From: an uncultured Clostridia bacterium
GTDB lineage: Bacteria > Bacillota > Clostridia > Oscillospirales > Ruminococcaceae
Direction: 5' to 3'
NCBI GenBank assembly: GCA_947624375.1
Contig: CANQKD010000004.1
Coordinates: 62,001-126,000, forward strand
Length of the DNA: 64,000 nucleotides
The notes under the pieces are model-generated. The model was not told the origin of the DNA. It saw only the letters and a program-made list of their open reading frames with translations, and ran no database searches. Numbering within the stretch: the first letter of the stretch is position 1; each line of letters begins with the position of its first letter. Positions 27,628-36,499 of the stretch are shown piece by piece. The translations under genes were made by a program, and so were the position numbers.

Positions 27628-28962
27628 TTACTCAATTATCTCACCTAAGCAGTGATCATCTTCCACACTTAATATAATAACATAAAAAATCATTCTACGC
27701 AAACTTTTTTGCGAATTTTTTCTGATAATCTTAATTTGTGTGTAATTTTCACTGTATCCGTGGTGAAAAGTTGTGCAATTTTCTTTTTCAAACAGAACTT
27801 TTACTCTTTTTCCGACCATTTGAGACAAAAATTTTTCTCTTGAAATTCTGCCGACCTGTGCCATTTCGGCAGCGCGTCTTTGTTTTATTTCCTCGGAAAT
27901 GTGCCCCGACATTCTCTCGGCTGCCGTGCCTTTTCTAACAGAATATGGAAAAACGTGTATTTTTGCAAAGCCCACAGACTTTACAAACTCCAGCGACTGT
28001 TTGTGATCTTCTTCCGTTTCCCCTGCAAACCCTACCATGACATCTGTGGTTATCGCGCAATCGGGGAAAGATTTTCTCAGCTTGGAAACTAATTCGGCAT
28101 ACTGCGCCGTTGTGTAGTGCCTGTTCATGGCTTTCAATGTGCTGTCACAGCCGCTTTGCAGCGAAAGATGAAAATGCGGACACAGTTTTTTAAGCCTTGC
28201 CATGCGCTCTATGTCACCATCGCTGATAAGCTCGGGCTCAATAGAACTAAGCCGCACCCTTTCAACCCCCTCTACCGAGCATACCGCCTCTATAGCATCA
28301 ATAAGGCGAATATCTCCGTCAAGGTCAGCACCGTATCTGCATAGGTTAATGCCCGTAAGCACTATCTCCAAATGCCCACACTGCGCTAGAAGTTTGGCAT
28401 CATTTCTGACATCTTCAAGCGGCTTTGAGCGCAGATGCCCACGCGCATATGGTATAACGCAGTATGTGCAGTATCTGTCGCAGCCGTCCTGTATCTTTAA
28501 GTAACCTCTTGTTTTGTCTGTAAACTCGGAGTTTGTAAAGTTATCAAAGCTTTCGCCTTTACAGTGCTTTGCAACTTCAAAAGTGCGCTGACCGCCGTCA
28601 ATAAAGCGTTTTATTGCTTCTGCTGTAAAAGCCGTGCTGCCGTTGCCTGTCACAATATCGCATAAGCCGCCACTGTAAAGTATTTTAGCTTCACACTCAT
28701 CTGCCTGCGGAAAGCACCCCGTCAATACTGTAATACAATCGGGATTCGTCCGCTTTATCCTGTGAAGAAGCTGTCGGCATTTCTTGTCCGCTTTTCCCGT
28801 TACGGTACAGGAATTCACAACACAAATATTTGCCTCTGAAATATCCTCTGTAACGCCGAAACCTGCCGCAGTAAGGCGCTGTTTTATGTTTTCTGTATCG
28901 CAGGTGTTTACCTTGCATCCCAGCGAGAAATAACATACACTGTAATTTGAATAGTTTACCAA
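27628..28962 (-). CDS. mtaB: tRNA (t6A37) methylthiotransferase MtaB
   Basis: A 444-residue radical-SAM enzyme that converts t6A37 to ms2t6A in tRNAs reading ANN codons. The N-terminal UPF0004 domain has the three cluster cysteines (SLGCKVN, VNSCTVT, LTGCFPQ), the radical-SAM motif is CDRYCTYC near residue 157, and a TRAM domain ends the protein. MtaB rather than MiaB is favoured by SLGCKVNTCDTE. The start is a TTG at 28962, the only start consistent with SVCYFSLGC, preceded by AGGGGAT. It leads the mtaB-purL unit. Confidence 0.92.
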   Translation of the reverse strand: MVNYSNYSVCYFSLGCKVNTCDTENIKQRLTAAGFGVTEDISEANICVVNSCTVTGKADKKCRQLLHRIKRTNPDCITVLTGCFPQADECEAKILYSGGLCDIVTGNGSTAFTAEAIKRFIDGGQRTFEVAKHCKGESFDNFTNSEFTDKTRGYLKIQDGCDRYCTYCVIPYARGHLRSKPLEDVRNDAKLLAQCGHLEIVLTGINLCRYGADLDGDIRLIDAIEAVCSVEGVERVRLSSIEPELISDGDIERMARLKKLCPHFHLSLQSGCDSTLKAMNRHYTTAQYAELVSKLRKSFPDCAITTDVMVGFAGETEEDHKQSLEFVKSVGFAKIHVFPYSVRKGTAAERMSGHISEEIKQRRAAEMAQVGRISREKFLSQMVGKRVKVLFEKENCTTFHHGYSENYTQIKIIRKNSQKSLRRMIFYVIILSVEDDHCLGEIIE

Positions 28963-29040
28963 AATTTATCATCCCCTGTAAATGTTAATAACAAAGTGAT
29001 TTTGCACAAATGTTTTTCGCGTATCTCGTTCTTAATGACT

Positions 29041-29069
29041 ATTATACTATATTTTTTTCGCAAATGCAA
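29041..29069 (-). promoter_or_regulatory. Promoter of mtaB-purL
   Basis: On the reverse strand TTGCAT (29069-29064), 17-bp spacer, TATAAT (29046-29041). Leader of about 70 nt before the TTG start of mtaB. It is back-to-back with the promoter at 29077-29106. Confidence 0.75.
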
Positions 29070-29076
29070 TTATCTA

Positions 29077-29106
29077 TTGACAATTTGCTTTATTTTTTGA
29101 TATATT
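29077..29106 (+). promoter_or_regulatory. Promoter of the HPr-like gene
   Basis: TTGACA, 18-bp spacer, TATATT, about 57 bp upstream of the ATG at 29163. Confidence 0.7.
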
Positions 29107-29162
29107 TATTATCGGAGCATTTTGGTTCTTGCAAATTTATGATAATGATTGGAGCTTTGGTT

Positions 29163-29393
29163 ATGATAAAAACTACTATTCGGCTCAATACCACGCAGGA
29201 CATCAGAGATTTTCTCAGCGCCGTTTCAAAACAGGATTATAATGTAGAGCTTGTTTCCGGCGACTCGTCAATAGATGCAAAGTCTGTAATGGGGCTGTTC
29301 AGTTTTGACAGAAGCGCTCCTATAGAGCTTTGCGCCCACACTCAGGATGCCAGCGAGTTTTTCGGTCTTATAGGAAAATTTATAGTCTGCTGA
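29163..29393 (+). CDS. HPr-like protein lacking the active-site histidine
   Basis: A 76-residue protein with the HPr fold pattern: an N-terminal strand, a first helix, and the regulatory-site motif DAKSVMGLFSF, in which S41 corresponds to Ser46 of HPr/Crh. The region where HPr has the phosphorylatable His15 (HARPA) reads NTTQDIRDF and contains no histidine, so it cannot take part in sugar phosphotransfer. Like Crh of Bacillus it could still be phosphorylated on serine and take part in catabolite control; that is inference. GGAG lies 9 bp before ATG 29163; an in-frame upstream extension of 51 codons runs through the promoter and is rejected. Confidence 0.8.
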   Translation: MIKTTIRLNTTQDIRDFLSAVSKQDYNVELVSGDSSIDAKSVMGLFSFDRSAPIELCAHTQDASEFFGLIGKFIVC

Positions 29394-29460
29394 CTTTGCT
29401 GACAGACTTCTTCACATTTCGCGCACCTTTCGGCATATAGTTAAAACGGAGGTGCGGACA

Positions 29461-30660
29461 ATGCTGTTTTCTTGTTTTATTAAAAATATTGTAAATGTAG
29501 TCGCCGCGGCGGTGTTTTCATGGAGTTCATTGATACTGCCGTTTGACGGCTTTGATGGTTTTATCCAAAAGTTTTATGAGCAGTTTTTCCCGGCTCAGCA
29601 GGCGCAGACAGAAATTGTACAGTCGAAAGTCGTTTATGAGGCTGAAACGGGCACAATGCTTTCTTCAGAGAATGAGAACGAGGTAATGCAGGCAGGGCAT
29701 CTTGCCAAACTGATGACGCTTCTTATTGTAGAAGAATCGCTTGAAAACGGTGATTTTTCTTCAGATGCGCAGATAACTGTATCGCAGTATGCCAATTCTA
29801 TGCAGGGCTCGCAGATATGGCTTGATGTCGGCGAGAAGATATCGGTCGAAGAACTTATAAAGTCAATAACAGTAGGCAACGCCAACGATGCCTGTGTTGC
29901 CCTTGCAGAGGCAGTAGCAAAGACTGAACAGGACTTTACCTCTCTTATGAATGAAAAAGCGGCTTCACTGGGTATGGAAAACACATTCTATGCCGATTGT
30001 TCGGGTGTTTCTGCCGATACTAAAACTACCGCTTATGATACCGCGCTTCTTTGCGCAGAGCTTTCAAAGCATGAAGATGTTTTCAAGTATACCACGACCT
30101 GGATGGACGATGTTCGCGGCGGAAAGGCGCAGCTTGTAAATCTCAACAGGCTGGTGCGCACATATAAAGGAATAATAGGCTTTAAGGCGTGCTACAGCGA
30201 TGGCAGCAAAAACTGCCTTGCAGCCGCCGCACAAAAGGGCGATATGACCGTTGTAGCCGTTATAATGGGCTCTCCCGACGAGGACAGTAGGTTTTCTTGG
30301 GCGAAAGATGCCATGAATAAAGCCTTTGCCGCTTATGAGATATATACCCCGGAAATGTCGGAGGGTATTTTAGACGACGTGAATGTTGCTTTTGGTGAAA
30401 AGTCATTCGCTGCGGTGAGGTGCAGCGATGAAAGCAAAGTGCTTATACCCAAAGGCGGTGCCAATGATGTTGAGGTATCTTTTGAACGTGTAGATAACGT
30501 TACCGCACCCATAAAAGAGGGTACTGTCATAGGCTCGGTGTGCTTTACACTCAGCGGCGAGGAGATATATTCTGCCGATATTTGCCTTTCGGAAAACGTT
30601 GACAGACTGTCTTTCAGCGGATCATTCAAAAGAATATTGTTAGAATTACTAAAAATGTAG
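29461..30660 (+). CDS. D-Ala-D-Ala carboxypeptidase-family protein with altered active-site motifs (predicted pseudoenzyme)
   Basis: A 399-residue exported protein of the DacA/DacF (S11, PBP5) family. It has an N-terminal hydrophobic segment (about residues 8-27), a transpeptidase-like domain (about 55-275), a PBP5 C-terminal domain and a terminal amphipathic helix. All three catalytic motifs differ: SxxK reads H80-L-A-K83, SxN reads N140-A-N142 and KTG reads K242-A-C244. The fold-defining sequence around each is preserved (KLMT, NDACVALAEA, TYKGIIGFK), so this is not decay by frameshift. It may bind peptidoglycan or partner proteins without hydrolysis. ATG 29461 is preceded by GGAGG at 8 bp. 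Confidence 0.85.
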   Translation: MLFSCFIKNIVNVVAAAVFSWSSLILPFDGFDGFIQKFYEQFFPAQQAQTEIVQSKVVYEAETGTMLSSENENEVMQAGHLAKLMTLLIVEESLENGDFSSDAQITVSQYANSMQGSQIWLDVGEKISVEELIKSITVGNANDACVALAEAVAKTEQDFTSLMNEKAASLGMENTFYADCSGVSADTKTTAYDTALLCAELSKHEDVFKYTTTWMDDVRGGKAQLVNLNRLVRTYKGIIGFKACYSDGSKNCLAAAAQKGDMTVVAVIMGSPDEDSRFSWAKDAMNKAFAAYEIYTPEMSEGILDDVNVAFGEKSFAAVRCSDESKVLIPKGGANDVEVSFERVDNVTAPIKEGTVIGSVCFTLSGEEIYSADICLSENVDRLSFSGSFKRILLELLKM

Positions 30661-30710
30661 GCTAAAAATTAGATGATATATACAAAATATTGTGCGTTTT
30701 GCAAAACCGC

Positions 30711-30739
30711 TTGAAAAAAATACGGATATATTGTACAAT
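30711..30739 (+). promoter_or_regulatory. Promoter of pgi
   Basis: TTGAAA, 17-bp spacer, TACAAT, about 65 bp upstream of the pgi start. Confidence 0.75.
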
Positions 30740-30805
30740 AAAATAGATGAGATATTTCTTCATCAGTAATTTTATTATGTATTTATTTTGAAAGGACTGA
30801 CTGAT

Positions 30806-32137
30806 TTGTCTATCAGATTAAATCCCAAGTATCTGGGTGGATTTGTTGAAAAGCATGAGCTGGAGGCTATGCGTCCGCAGGTCAAGGCAGCGCATGATAC
30901 TTTAATGAACGGCACGGGTCTCGGCAGCGACTTTCTCGGCTGGGTAGATCTTCCCGTAAATTACGACAAGGAAGAGTTTGAGCGCATAAAGGCAGCCGCC
31001 AAGAGAATACAGCAAAGCTGCGATATACTTATTGTTATAGGTATAGGCGGCTCGTACCTCGGCGCAAGGGCTGCAATAGAGCTTCTGCGTTCACCGTTTT
31101 ATAACAGCCTTAAAAAAGATACGCCGGATATTTTCTTTGTCGGCAACAATATAAGCCCTACCTATCTTACTGAGGTGCTTTCTATTTGTGAGGGCAAGGA
31201 TATCTGCGTTAATATCATTTCCAAGTCGGGCACTACCACCGAGCCTGCGCTTGCTTTCCGTATCTTTAAGAAGCTTCTGGAAGACAAGTATGGCAAAGAG
31301 GGCGCTAAGTCAAGAATATTTGCAACTACCGATAAGGCAAGGGGAACGCTCAAAGAGCTTTCCGATACCGAAGGCTATGAAACTTTCGTTATCGCTGACG
31401 ATATAGGCGGAAGATTCTCGGTTCTTACCGGCGTTGGTCTTTTGCCGATTGCCGTTTCGGGCGCTGATATAGACAAGCTTATGGCAGGCGCGGCTGCGGC
31501 AAGAGAAAAGTATGCAAGTGTTGACAATAACGACTGCTACGATTACGCAGCTTATAGAAATATACTCTACCGCAAGGGCAAGAGCGTTGAAATGCTCGTT
31601 ACATATGACCCGTCGTTCACTATGATGACCGAATGGTGGAAACAACTGTTCGGTGAGAGCGAGGGCAAGGATAACAAGGGCATTTTCCCGACCTCTGCAA
31701 CGTTTTCTACCGACCTTCATTCACTCGGTCAGTTTATACAAAGCGGTTCAAGAATAATGTTTGAGACCGTTGTTGATATCAAACAGCCGAAATTTGATAT
31801 GTTCCTTGAAAACGACGAGCAGAATCTCGATAAGCTCAACTTCCTTACCAACCAGAATATGAGCGTTGTAAACCGCAAGGCTTTCGAGGGCACAGTGCTT
31901 GCTCATACCGAGGGCGGCGTGCCTAATATAGTTATTGAAATGGACAAGCCCGATGAAGAGAACCTCGGAGAACTGATATATTTCTTTGAGAAGGCTTGCG
32001 CGATCTCGGGCTATATGCTGGGTGTAAATCCTTTCGACCAGCCGGGTGTTGAAAGCTATAAGAAGAATATGTTCGCACTGCTGGGCAAGCCGGGATATGA
32101 AGATGCCAAGGCAGAGCTTGAAGCAAAAATAAAATAA
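30806..32137 (+). CDS. pgi: Glucose-6-phosphate isomerase
   Basis: A 443-residue glycolytic enzyme interconverting glucose 6-phosphate and fructose 6-phosphate. Sugar-phosphate binding and catalytic segments are present: [47 protein letters not shown] and the late lysine region [15 protein letters not shown]. The start is a TTG at 30806 with AAAGGA 9 bp upstream; an in-frame TTG at 30788 precedes that ribosome-binding site and is unlikely. Length matches the Bacillus enzyme (about 450). A small P-loop gene follows. Confidence 0.96.
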   Translation: MSIRLNPKYLGGFVEKHELEAMRPQVKAAHDTLMNGTGLGSDFLGWVDLPVNYDKEEFERIKAAAKRIQQSCDILIVIGIGGSYLGARAAIELLRSPFYNSLKKDTPDIFFVGNNISPTYLTEVLSICEGKDICVNIISKSGTTTEPALAFRIFKKLLEDKYGKEGAKSRIFATTDKARGTLKELSDTEGYETFVIADDIGGRFSVLTGVGLLPIAVSGADIDKLMAGAAAAREKYASVDNNDCYDYAAYRNILYRKGKSVEMLVTYDPSFTMMTEWWKQLFGESEGKDNKGIFPTSATFSTDLHSLGQFIQSGSRIMFETVVDIKQPKFDMFLENDEQNLDKLNFLTNQNMSVVNRKAFEGTVLAHTEGGVPNIVIEMDKPDEENLGELIYFFEKACAISGYMLGVNPFDQPGVESYKKNMFALLGKPGYEDAKAELEAKIK

Positions 32138-32205
32138 CGGAACTTTAAAGCGTGCGCGCTTTTGAAGATTAAACATCGCCCACTGGGCAGAACGGAGTGC
32201 TATCT

Positions 32206-32607
32206 ATGATAAATCTGATAACCGGAAAAAAGGGAACTGGCAAGACCAAGATACTTGTTGAGCGCATACATGAGGCGCTTGAAGTGGCTACCGGCTCGGT
32301 AGTATGTATAGAAAGAGGAATGAAGCTTACCTATGATATTCCTCATAAGGTAAGGCTTGTGGACGCCGAAGAATACGGCATCAGCAGCTTTGATGCATTT
32401 TACGGCTTTGTTACGGGTATGCTCGCAGGAAACTATGATATCCAGCACGTTTTTGTTGACGGTATACTTAAAATGGGCGGCAGAGATTACGAGGCTCTCG
32501 GCGCTATGCTCGATAAGCTTGCAATAGTTGCCAAGGACGTTAAGATCACGTTCACCGTTTCCGAAGATGCAGAGAATCTTCCCGAAAAAGTAAGAGCTTT
32601 TATGTAA
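32206..32607 (+). CDS. Small P-loop protein, conserved in clostridia, function unknown
   Basis: A 133-residue protein starting MINLITGKKGTGKT, a Walker A motif at residues 7-14. HVFVDGIL near residue 84 could be a Walker B strand. It is much smaller than a usual AAA+ ATPase and has no recognisable sensor or arginine-finger segment. I recall similar proteins of about this size in other clostridia without an assigned role. GGAG lies before ATG 32206 at 9 bp. It lies 68 bp after pgi and upstream of the yceD-rpmF promoter. Confidence 0.72.
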   Translation: MINLITGKKGTGKTKILVERIHEALEVATGSVVCIERGMKLTYDIPHKVRLVDAEEYGISSFDAFYGFVTGMLAGNYDIQHVFVDGILKMGGRDYEALGAMLDKLAIVAKDVKITFTVSEDAENLPEKVRAFM

Positions 32608-32622
32608 ATTTTTAAAAATCTC

Positions 32623-32651
32623 TTGACTTTACGGAAAATTCACGCTATAAT
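32623..32651 (+). promoter_or_regulatory. Strong promoter of yceD-rpmF
   Basis: TTGACT, 17-bp spacer, TATAAT, about 56 bp before the yceD start. Confidence 0.85.
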
Positions 32652-32706
32652 GTTCTTTGTGATGTTCTGTTTTCACGGATAGAAAACGACCGATACAGGA
32701 GGAGTT

Positions 32707-33153
32707 ATGACCTTTCAGCTTAAAAGTATATTCAGTATACCGGGCGAAAGCAAGGAATTTGAATATGAAATAGACAGGGAAAAGCTTCTACAGAGAACGG
32801 GTATAGTTTTTCATTCCGATGTAAAGGTCAAAGGAAGCATAGTAAACAGGGCAGGCGTTGTTAAGCTTGACTATCACTGTGATGCAGCCGTTGACCATGT
32901 GTGTGACAGATGTCTTTGTGAGTTCGTCAGGGAGTATGGTTTTGATTTTGAACATATACTCGTTACCGACACAAAGTGTGACGATTATGTCGTCTGCAAC
33001 GACTTTGAACTGGATCTTGACGAACTTGCAGTTTGTGATATGCTTCTTGAATTTCCTACAAAGATACTGTGTAAGGAAGACTGCAAGGGGCTTTGCGCAA
33101 AATGCGGAGCAGATCTGAATAAAGGTGAATGCTCCTGCGTGCGTGACAACTGA
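32707..33153 (+). CDS. YceD family protein (DUF177)
   Basis: A 148-residue protein of the YceD/DUF177 family, encoded in front of rpmF in most bacteria and linked to 23S rRNA accumulation and plastid homologues. Conserved features: GSIVNRAGVVKLDYHC, CDRCLCEF, and a C-terminal LCKEDCKGLCAKCG...GECSC cluster that could bind zinc. AGGAGG lies directly upstream of the ATG. Position before L32 is the strongest support. Confidence 0.9.
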   Translation: MTFQLKSIFSIPGESKEFEYEIDREKLLQRTGIVFHSDVKVKGSIVNRAGVVKLDYHCDAAVDHVCDRCLCEFVREYGFDFEHILVTDTKCDDYVVCNDFELDLDELAVCDMLLEFPTKILCKEDCKGLCAKCGADLNKGECSCVRDN

Positions 33154-33180
33154 GATCAATCCTGAAGAGGAGGTGCCAAA

Positions 33181-33366
33181 ATGGCAGTACCAAAGAGAAA
33201 GGTTTCTAAAGCCAGACGTGATAAAAGACGCAGCGCTGTTTGGAAGCTCCCTCAGCCGGCTCTTTGCAGATGTTCAAACTGCGGCGAGCTTACCGCTCCG
33301 CATAAGGTATGTAAGGCTTGCGGATATTATAAGGGCGTAGAGGTCATAGCTAAGAATAACGACTGA
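33181..33366 (+). CDS. rpmF: Ribosomal protein bL32
   Basis: A 61-residue large-subunit protein beginning MAVPKRKVSKARRDKRR, with a zinc-ribbon C-SNC and CKACGYY pair (CxxC type). The GAGGAGGTG ribosome-binding site is very strong. It is co-transcribed with yceD and closed by a terminator. Confidence 0.97.
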   Translation: MAVPKRKVSKARRDKRRSAVWKLPQPALCRCSNCGELTAPHKVCKACGYYKGVEVIAKNND

Positions 33367-33386
33367 TCGTGCGCTTATCGGTGTCA

Positions 33387-33418
33387 AGCAGAGAGGGGAT
33401 ATACTTCTCTGCTTTTTT
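33387..33418 (+). terminator. Terminator of yceD-rpmF
   Basis: AGCAGAGA/TCTCTGCT perfect stem followed by six T residues. Confidence 0.9.
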
Positions 33419-33451
33419 CGTCATACATCTTTTTGTGAGAGGAGGAATAAT

Positions 33452-34783
33452 ATGGCTTTACCCGTAGTTGCTATAGTTGGCAGACCGAATGTCGGCAAAT
33501 CAACGCTTTTCAATAAGCTTATAGGTCAGCGGCTCTCGATAGTAGAAGATACCCCAGGCGTTACAAGGGACAGGATATATTCCAAGTGTGAGTGGCGCAG
33601 CAGAGAATTTATGGTAGTCGATACCGGCGGTATAGAACCCGACAGCGACGACGTTATATTAGCGCAGATGAGAAGGCAGGCAGAGCTTGCAATAAGCAGC
33701 GCGCAGGTAATAGTGCTTGTTACCGACCTTCGCTGCGGCGTTACCGCAAGCGACCATGACGTTGCGAATATGCTGCTGAAGTCGGGCAAACCTGTAGTTC
33801 TGTGCGTTAATAAATGTGATTCGCTCGGTGAACCTCCCGTTGAATTTTATGAGTTTTATAACCTCGGACTGGGTGACCCTATAGCAGTTTCGTCAACTCA
33901 CGGTCACGGCACGGGCGACCTTTTAGATGCTGTTTTTGAGTATCTTCCCGAAGATGAGCCAAGTGATGAGGACGATGATATTATAAAAGTTGCAGTAATA
34001 GGCAAACCTAACGTCGGCAAATCTTCGCTTATAAATAAGATATGCGGCGAGGAAAGAGCCATAGTTTCCGATATCGCAGGCACTACCCGCGATGCTACGG
34101 ATACAGTGATAGAGACCGAGCGCGGCAAGTATATGTTTATTGATACCGCAGGCATACGCAGAAAGTCAAAGGTGCTTGAAAACGTCGAAAAATACAGCGT
34201 TCTGCGCGCGCATATGGCAGTAGACAGAGCAGACGTTGCGGTTATAGTCATAGATGCCACCGAGGGCTTTACCGAGCAGGATTCTAAAGTTGCAGGCTAT
34301 GCCCATGAAAAAGGAAAAGCCTGCGTGGTAGCTGTAAACAAATGGGATGCGGTCGAGAAAGACACCAACACCATGAACGAAATGCTTGCCGACCTGAAAG
34401 AAGATTTCGGTTTTATGCAGTATGTGCCGTTTGTGTTCATATCGGCAAAAACAGGTCAGCGGCTCGATAAACTTTTTGACCTTATCGACCGCACATTTGA
34501 GCAAAACTCAATGCGTATCTCAACGGGCAGGCTGAACGACGTTCTGGCATATGCAACATCGCGCGTGCAGCCGCCCTCAGATAAAGGCAGACGGCTTAAA
34601 ATATACTACATGACGCAGGCATCTACCAGACCGCCTACATTTATAGTTTTTGTAAACCGCAAGGATCTGTTCCATTTTTCGTACCAAAGATATCTTGAAA
34701 ATCAGATCCGCGAAACGTTCTCGCTTAATGAAACGCCTATCGTTATGAAAGTAAGGGAACGCGATACCAACGATGTAAAATAA
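33452..34783 (+). CDS. der: GTPase Der (EngA)
   Basis: A 443-residue ribosome-assembly GTPase (50S maturation) with two tandem G domains and a C-terminal KH-like domain. G1 motifs are GRPNVGKS (about residues 9-16) and GKPNVGKS (about 183-190); DTGG and DTAG are the G3 motifs, NKCD and NKWD the G4 motifs. The tail with ASTRPPTFIVFVN is typical. GGAGGA precedes the ATG. It heads a der-plsY-gpsA unit, an arrangement common in Firmicutes. Confidence 0.97.
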   Translation: MALPVVAIVGRPNVGKSTLFNKLIGQRLSIVEDTPGVTRDRIYSKCEWRSREFMVVDTGGIEPDSDDVILAQMRRQAELAISSAQVIVLVTDLRCGVTASDHDVANMLLKSGKPVVLCVNKCDSLGEPPVEFYEFYNLGLGDPIAVSSTHGHGTGDLLDAVFEYLPEDEPSDEDDDIIKVAVIGKPNVGKSSLINKICGEERAIVSDIAGTTRDATDTVIETERGKYMFIDTAGIRRKSKVLENVEKYSVLRAHMAVDRADVAVIVIDATEGFTEQDSKVAGYAHEKGKACVVAVNKWDAVEKDTNTMNEMLADLKEDFGFMQYVPFVFISAKTGQRLDKLFDLIDRTFEQNSMRISTGRLNDVLAYATSRVQPPSDKGRRLKIYYMTQASTRPPTFIVFVNRKDLFHFSYQRYLENQIRETFSLNETPIVMKVRERDTNDVK

Positions 34784-34800
34784 TTTGGGGAAATATTATC

Positions 34801-35454
34801 ATGGAAGCTTTTGTTTGGATATTTACAGTGCTTTTTTCGTATCTTTTCGGCAGTATAAATACCTCGATAGTCATTTGTAAGATAATTCACCGCAAGGACA
34901 TACGCGACTATGGCAGCGGCAATGCAGGTCTTACAAATGTTTTAAGAACTTTCGGCAAACCCACCGCCGCGCTTACACTTATAGTAGACCTTATAAAAGG
35001 CATAGCGGCAGTGCTTATCTGCAGGCTGGCGGCAGGGCATTTCGGCGTAGAACTGCTCTCAAATCCGCTGTTTGTAAATTATCTTTCCTGCCTTTTCGTG
35101 ATACTCGGGCATATCTTCCCGTGTTATTACGGTTTCAGAGGCGGAAAAGGCGTGCTGCTCACCGCTACTACGATGATAGCCGTAGACCCCCTTACCTGCG
35201 GCGTTGCGGTCGCTATCTTCATAATAGTTGTAAGCATAAGCAGATACGTTTCACTTGCATCTATAATAGCGGTTTCTTCTTTCCCTGTATGTACTATCAT
35301 TTCACAGACATTAAGGGGATATGAAACGCCCTGGCAGAACGCTCTTGTCGCCTTGGCGGTGGCAATAATCGTAATATTAAAGCATAAGAGCAATATAGTA
35401 AGACTTGTAAACGGCACGGAAAACAAACTCAGCTTTAAAAGCAAAAAAAGCTGA
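34801..35454 (+). CDS. plsY: Glycerol-3-phosphate acyltransferase PlsY
   Basis: A 217-residue membrane enzyme that acylates glycerol 3-phosphate from acyl-phosphate, the first step of phospholipid synthesis. Five to six transmembrane helices. The three active-site loops are visible: GSINTS near the N-terminus with DYGSGNAGLTNVLRTFGK, LGHIFPCYYGFRGGKGV, and a third near NIVRLVNGTENK. Length is typical. It lies 17 bp after der and 21 bp before gpsA. Confidence 0.95.
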   Translation: MEAFVWIFTVLFSYLFGSINTSIVICKIIHRKDIRDYGSGNAGLTNVLRTFGKPTAALTLIVDLIKGIAAVLICRLAAGHFGVELLSNPLFVNYLSCLFVILGHIFPCYYGFRGGKGVLLTATTMIAVDPLTCGVAVAIFIIVVSISRYVSLASIIAVSSFPVCTIISQTLRGYETPWQNALVALAVAIIVILKHKSNIVRLVNGTENKLSFKSKKS

Positions 35455-35475
35455 CAACTTTGCGGAGGTGTTTTT

Positions 35476-36477
35476 ATGGCGGATATAACTATACTCGGCA
35501 GCGGAGGGTTTGGTCTCTCGCTTGCGATAATGTGCGAAAAAATGGGTCACAGCGTTACTGTGTGGTCTAAATTTCAAGATGAAATAGATACCCTTAAAAG
35601 AACTGGTGAGCTGCGTTCAAAGCTGCCCGGCGCTATTCTTCCCGAAGGTGTTGCGCTCACTACCGATATTTCCTGCGCACAAAACGCTGACATAGTCATA
35701 ATCGGCATACCAACGCGCTTTGTAGCAGAGGTGTGCAATACCGCAAAACCGTATATAAATGAAAAAGCCGTCGTCGTCAGCACTTCAAAAGGCTTTGAAG
35801 ACGGCACTATGCGGCGTATGTCGGAAGTCATAACTAGCATTTTGCCGAACCAAACGGTTGTGCTTTCAGGTCCTTCACACGCTGAGGAGATAGCAAACGG
35901 CACGCCTACAACGGTTGTTGCCGCCTGCGAAGATCTCGATTATGCTTACTATGTACAAGATGAGCTCAGCAACTCAACGCTCAGGATATATACAAATACC
36001 GATGTAATAGGCTGTGAGGTCGGCGGCTCTCTGAAAAATTCAATAGCGCTTGCCGCAGGTATCGTTGACGGCATGGGCTTTGGTGACAACACAAAAGCCG
36101 CGCTGATGACAAGAGGCCTTACAGAAATAGCGCGTATAGGTGTTGCCATGGGCGCTCACGAGGAAACTTTCTCGGGTCTTACGGGTCTTGGCGACCTTAT
36201 CGTTACCTGCACAAGTATGCACAGCCGCAACAGACGCGCAGGAATACTGATAGGGCAGGGGGTCAAGGCAGAAGAAGCTATACGCCGCACAGGCACCGTT
36301 GAGGGCTATTACTGCACTAGAAACGCATATCCTCTTGCTAAAAAGCTCGGCGTAGAAGCCCCAATCATCGAGCAGCTTTATATGATACTCTTTGAAAATA
36401 TGCCGCCTGAAGATGCTCTTGCACACCTTATGAACCGCCCCATGAAGCATGAATCCGAAGAAGGTCTGTACTTTTAA
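35476..36477 (+). CDS. gpsA: Glycerol-3-phosphate dehydrogenase [NAD(P)+]
   Basis: A 333-residue cytoplasmic enzyme reducing dihydroxyacetone phosphate to glycerol 3-phosphate, the substrate of PlsY encoded just upstream. NAD(P)-binding GSGGFGLSLA near residue 8, the SGPSHAEEI catalytic-domain motif, the catalytic lysine in EVGGSLKNSIALAAG, and GLGDLIVTCTS are all present. GGAGG lies 7 bp before the ATG. Confidence 0.96.
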   Translation: MADITILGSGGFGLSLAIMCEKMGHSVTVWSKFQDEIDTLKRTGELRSKLPGAILPEGVALTTDISCAQNADIVIIGIPTRFVAEVCNTAKPYINEKAVVVSTSKGFEDGTMRRMSEVITSILPNQTVVLSGPSHAEEIANGTPTTVVAACEDLDYAYYVQDELSNSTLRIYTNTDVIGCEVGGSLKNSIALAAGIVDGMGFGDNTKAALMTRGLTEIARIGVAMGAHEETFSGLTGLGDLIVTCTSMHSRNRRAGILIGQGVKAEEAIRRTGTVEGYYCTRNAYPLAKKLGVEAPIIEQLYMILFENMPPEDALAHLMNRPMKHESEEGLYF

Positions 36478-36499
36478 TAATATTTTTGGAGGAATTACT

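Noticed and set aside
28697-28972. Reverse ORF of 91 codons starting with ATG 28972
   Set aside because: It is in another frame over the mtaB start. The MtaB frame from TTG 28962 carries the SLGCKVN cluster motif and is the real gene.
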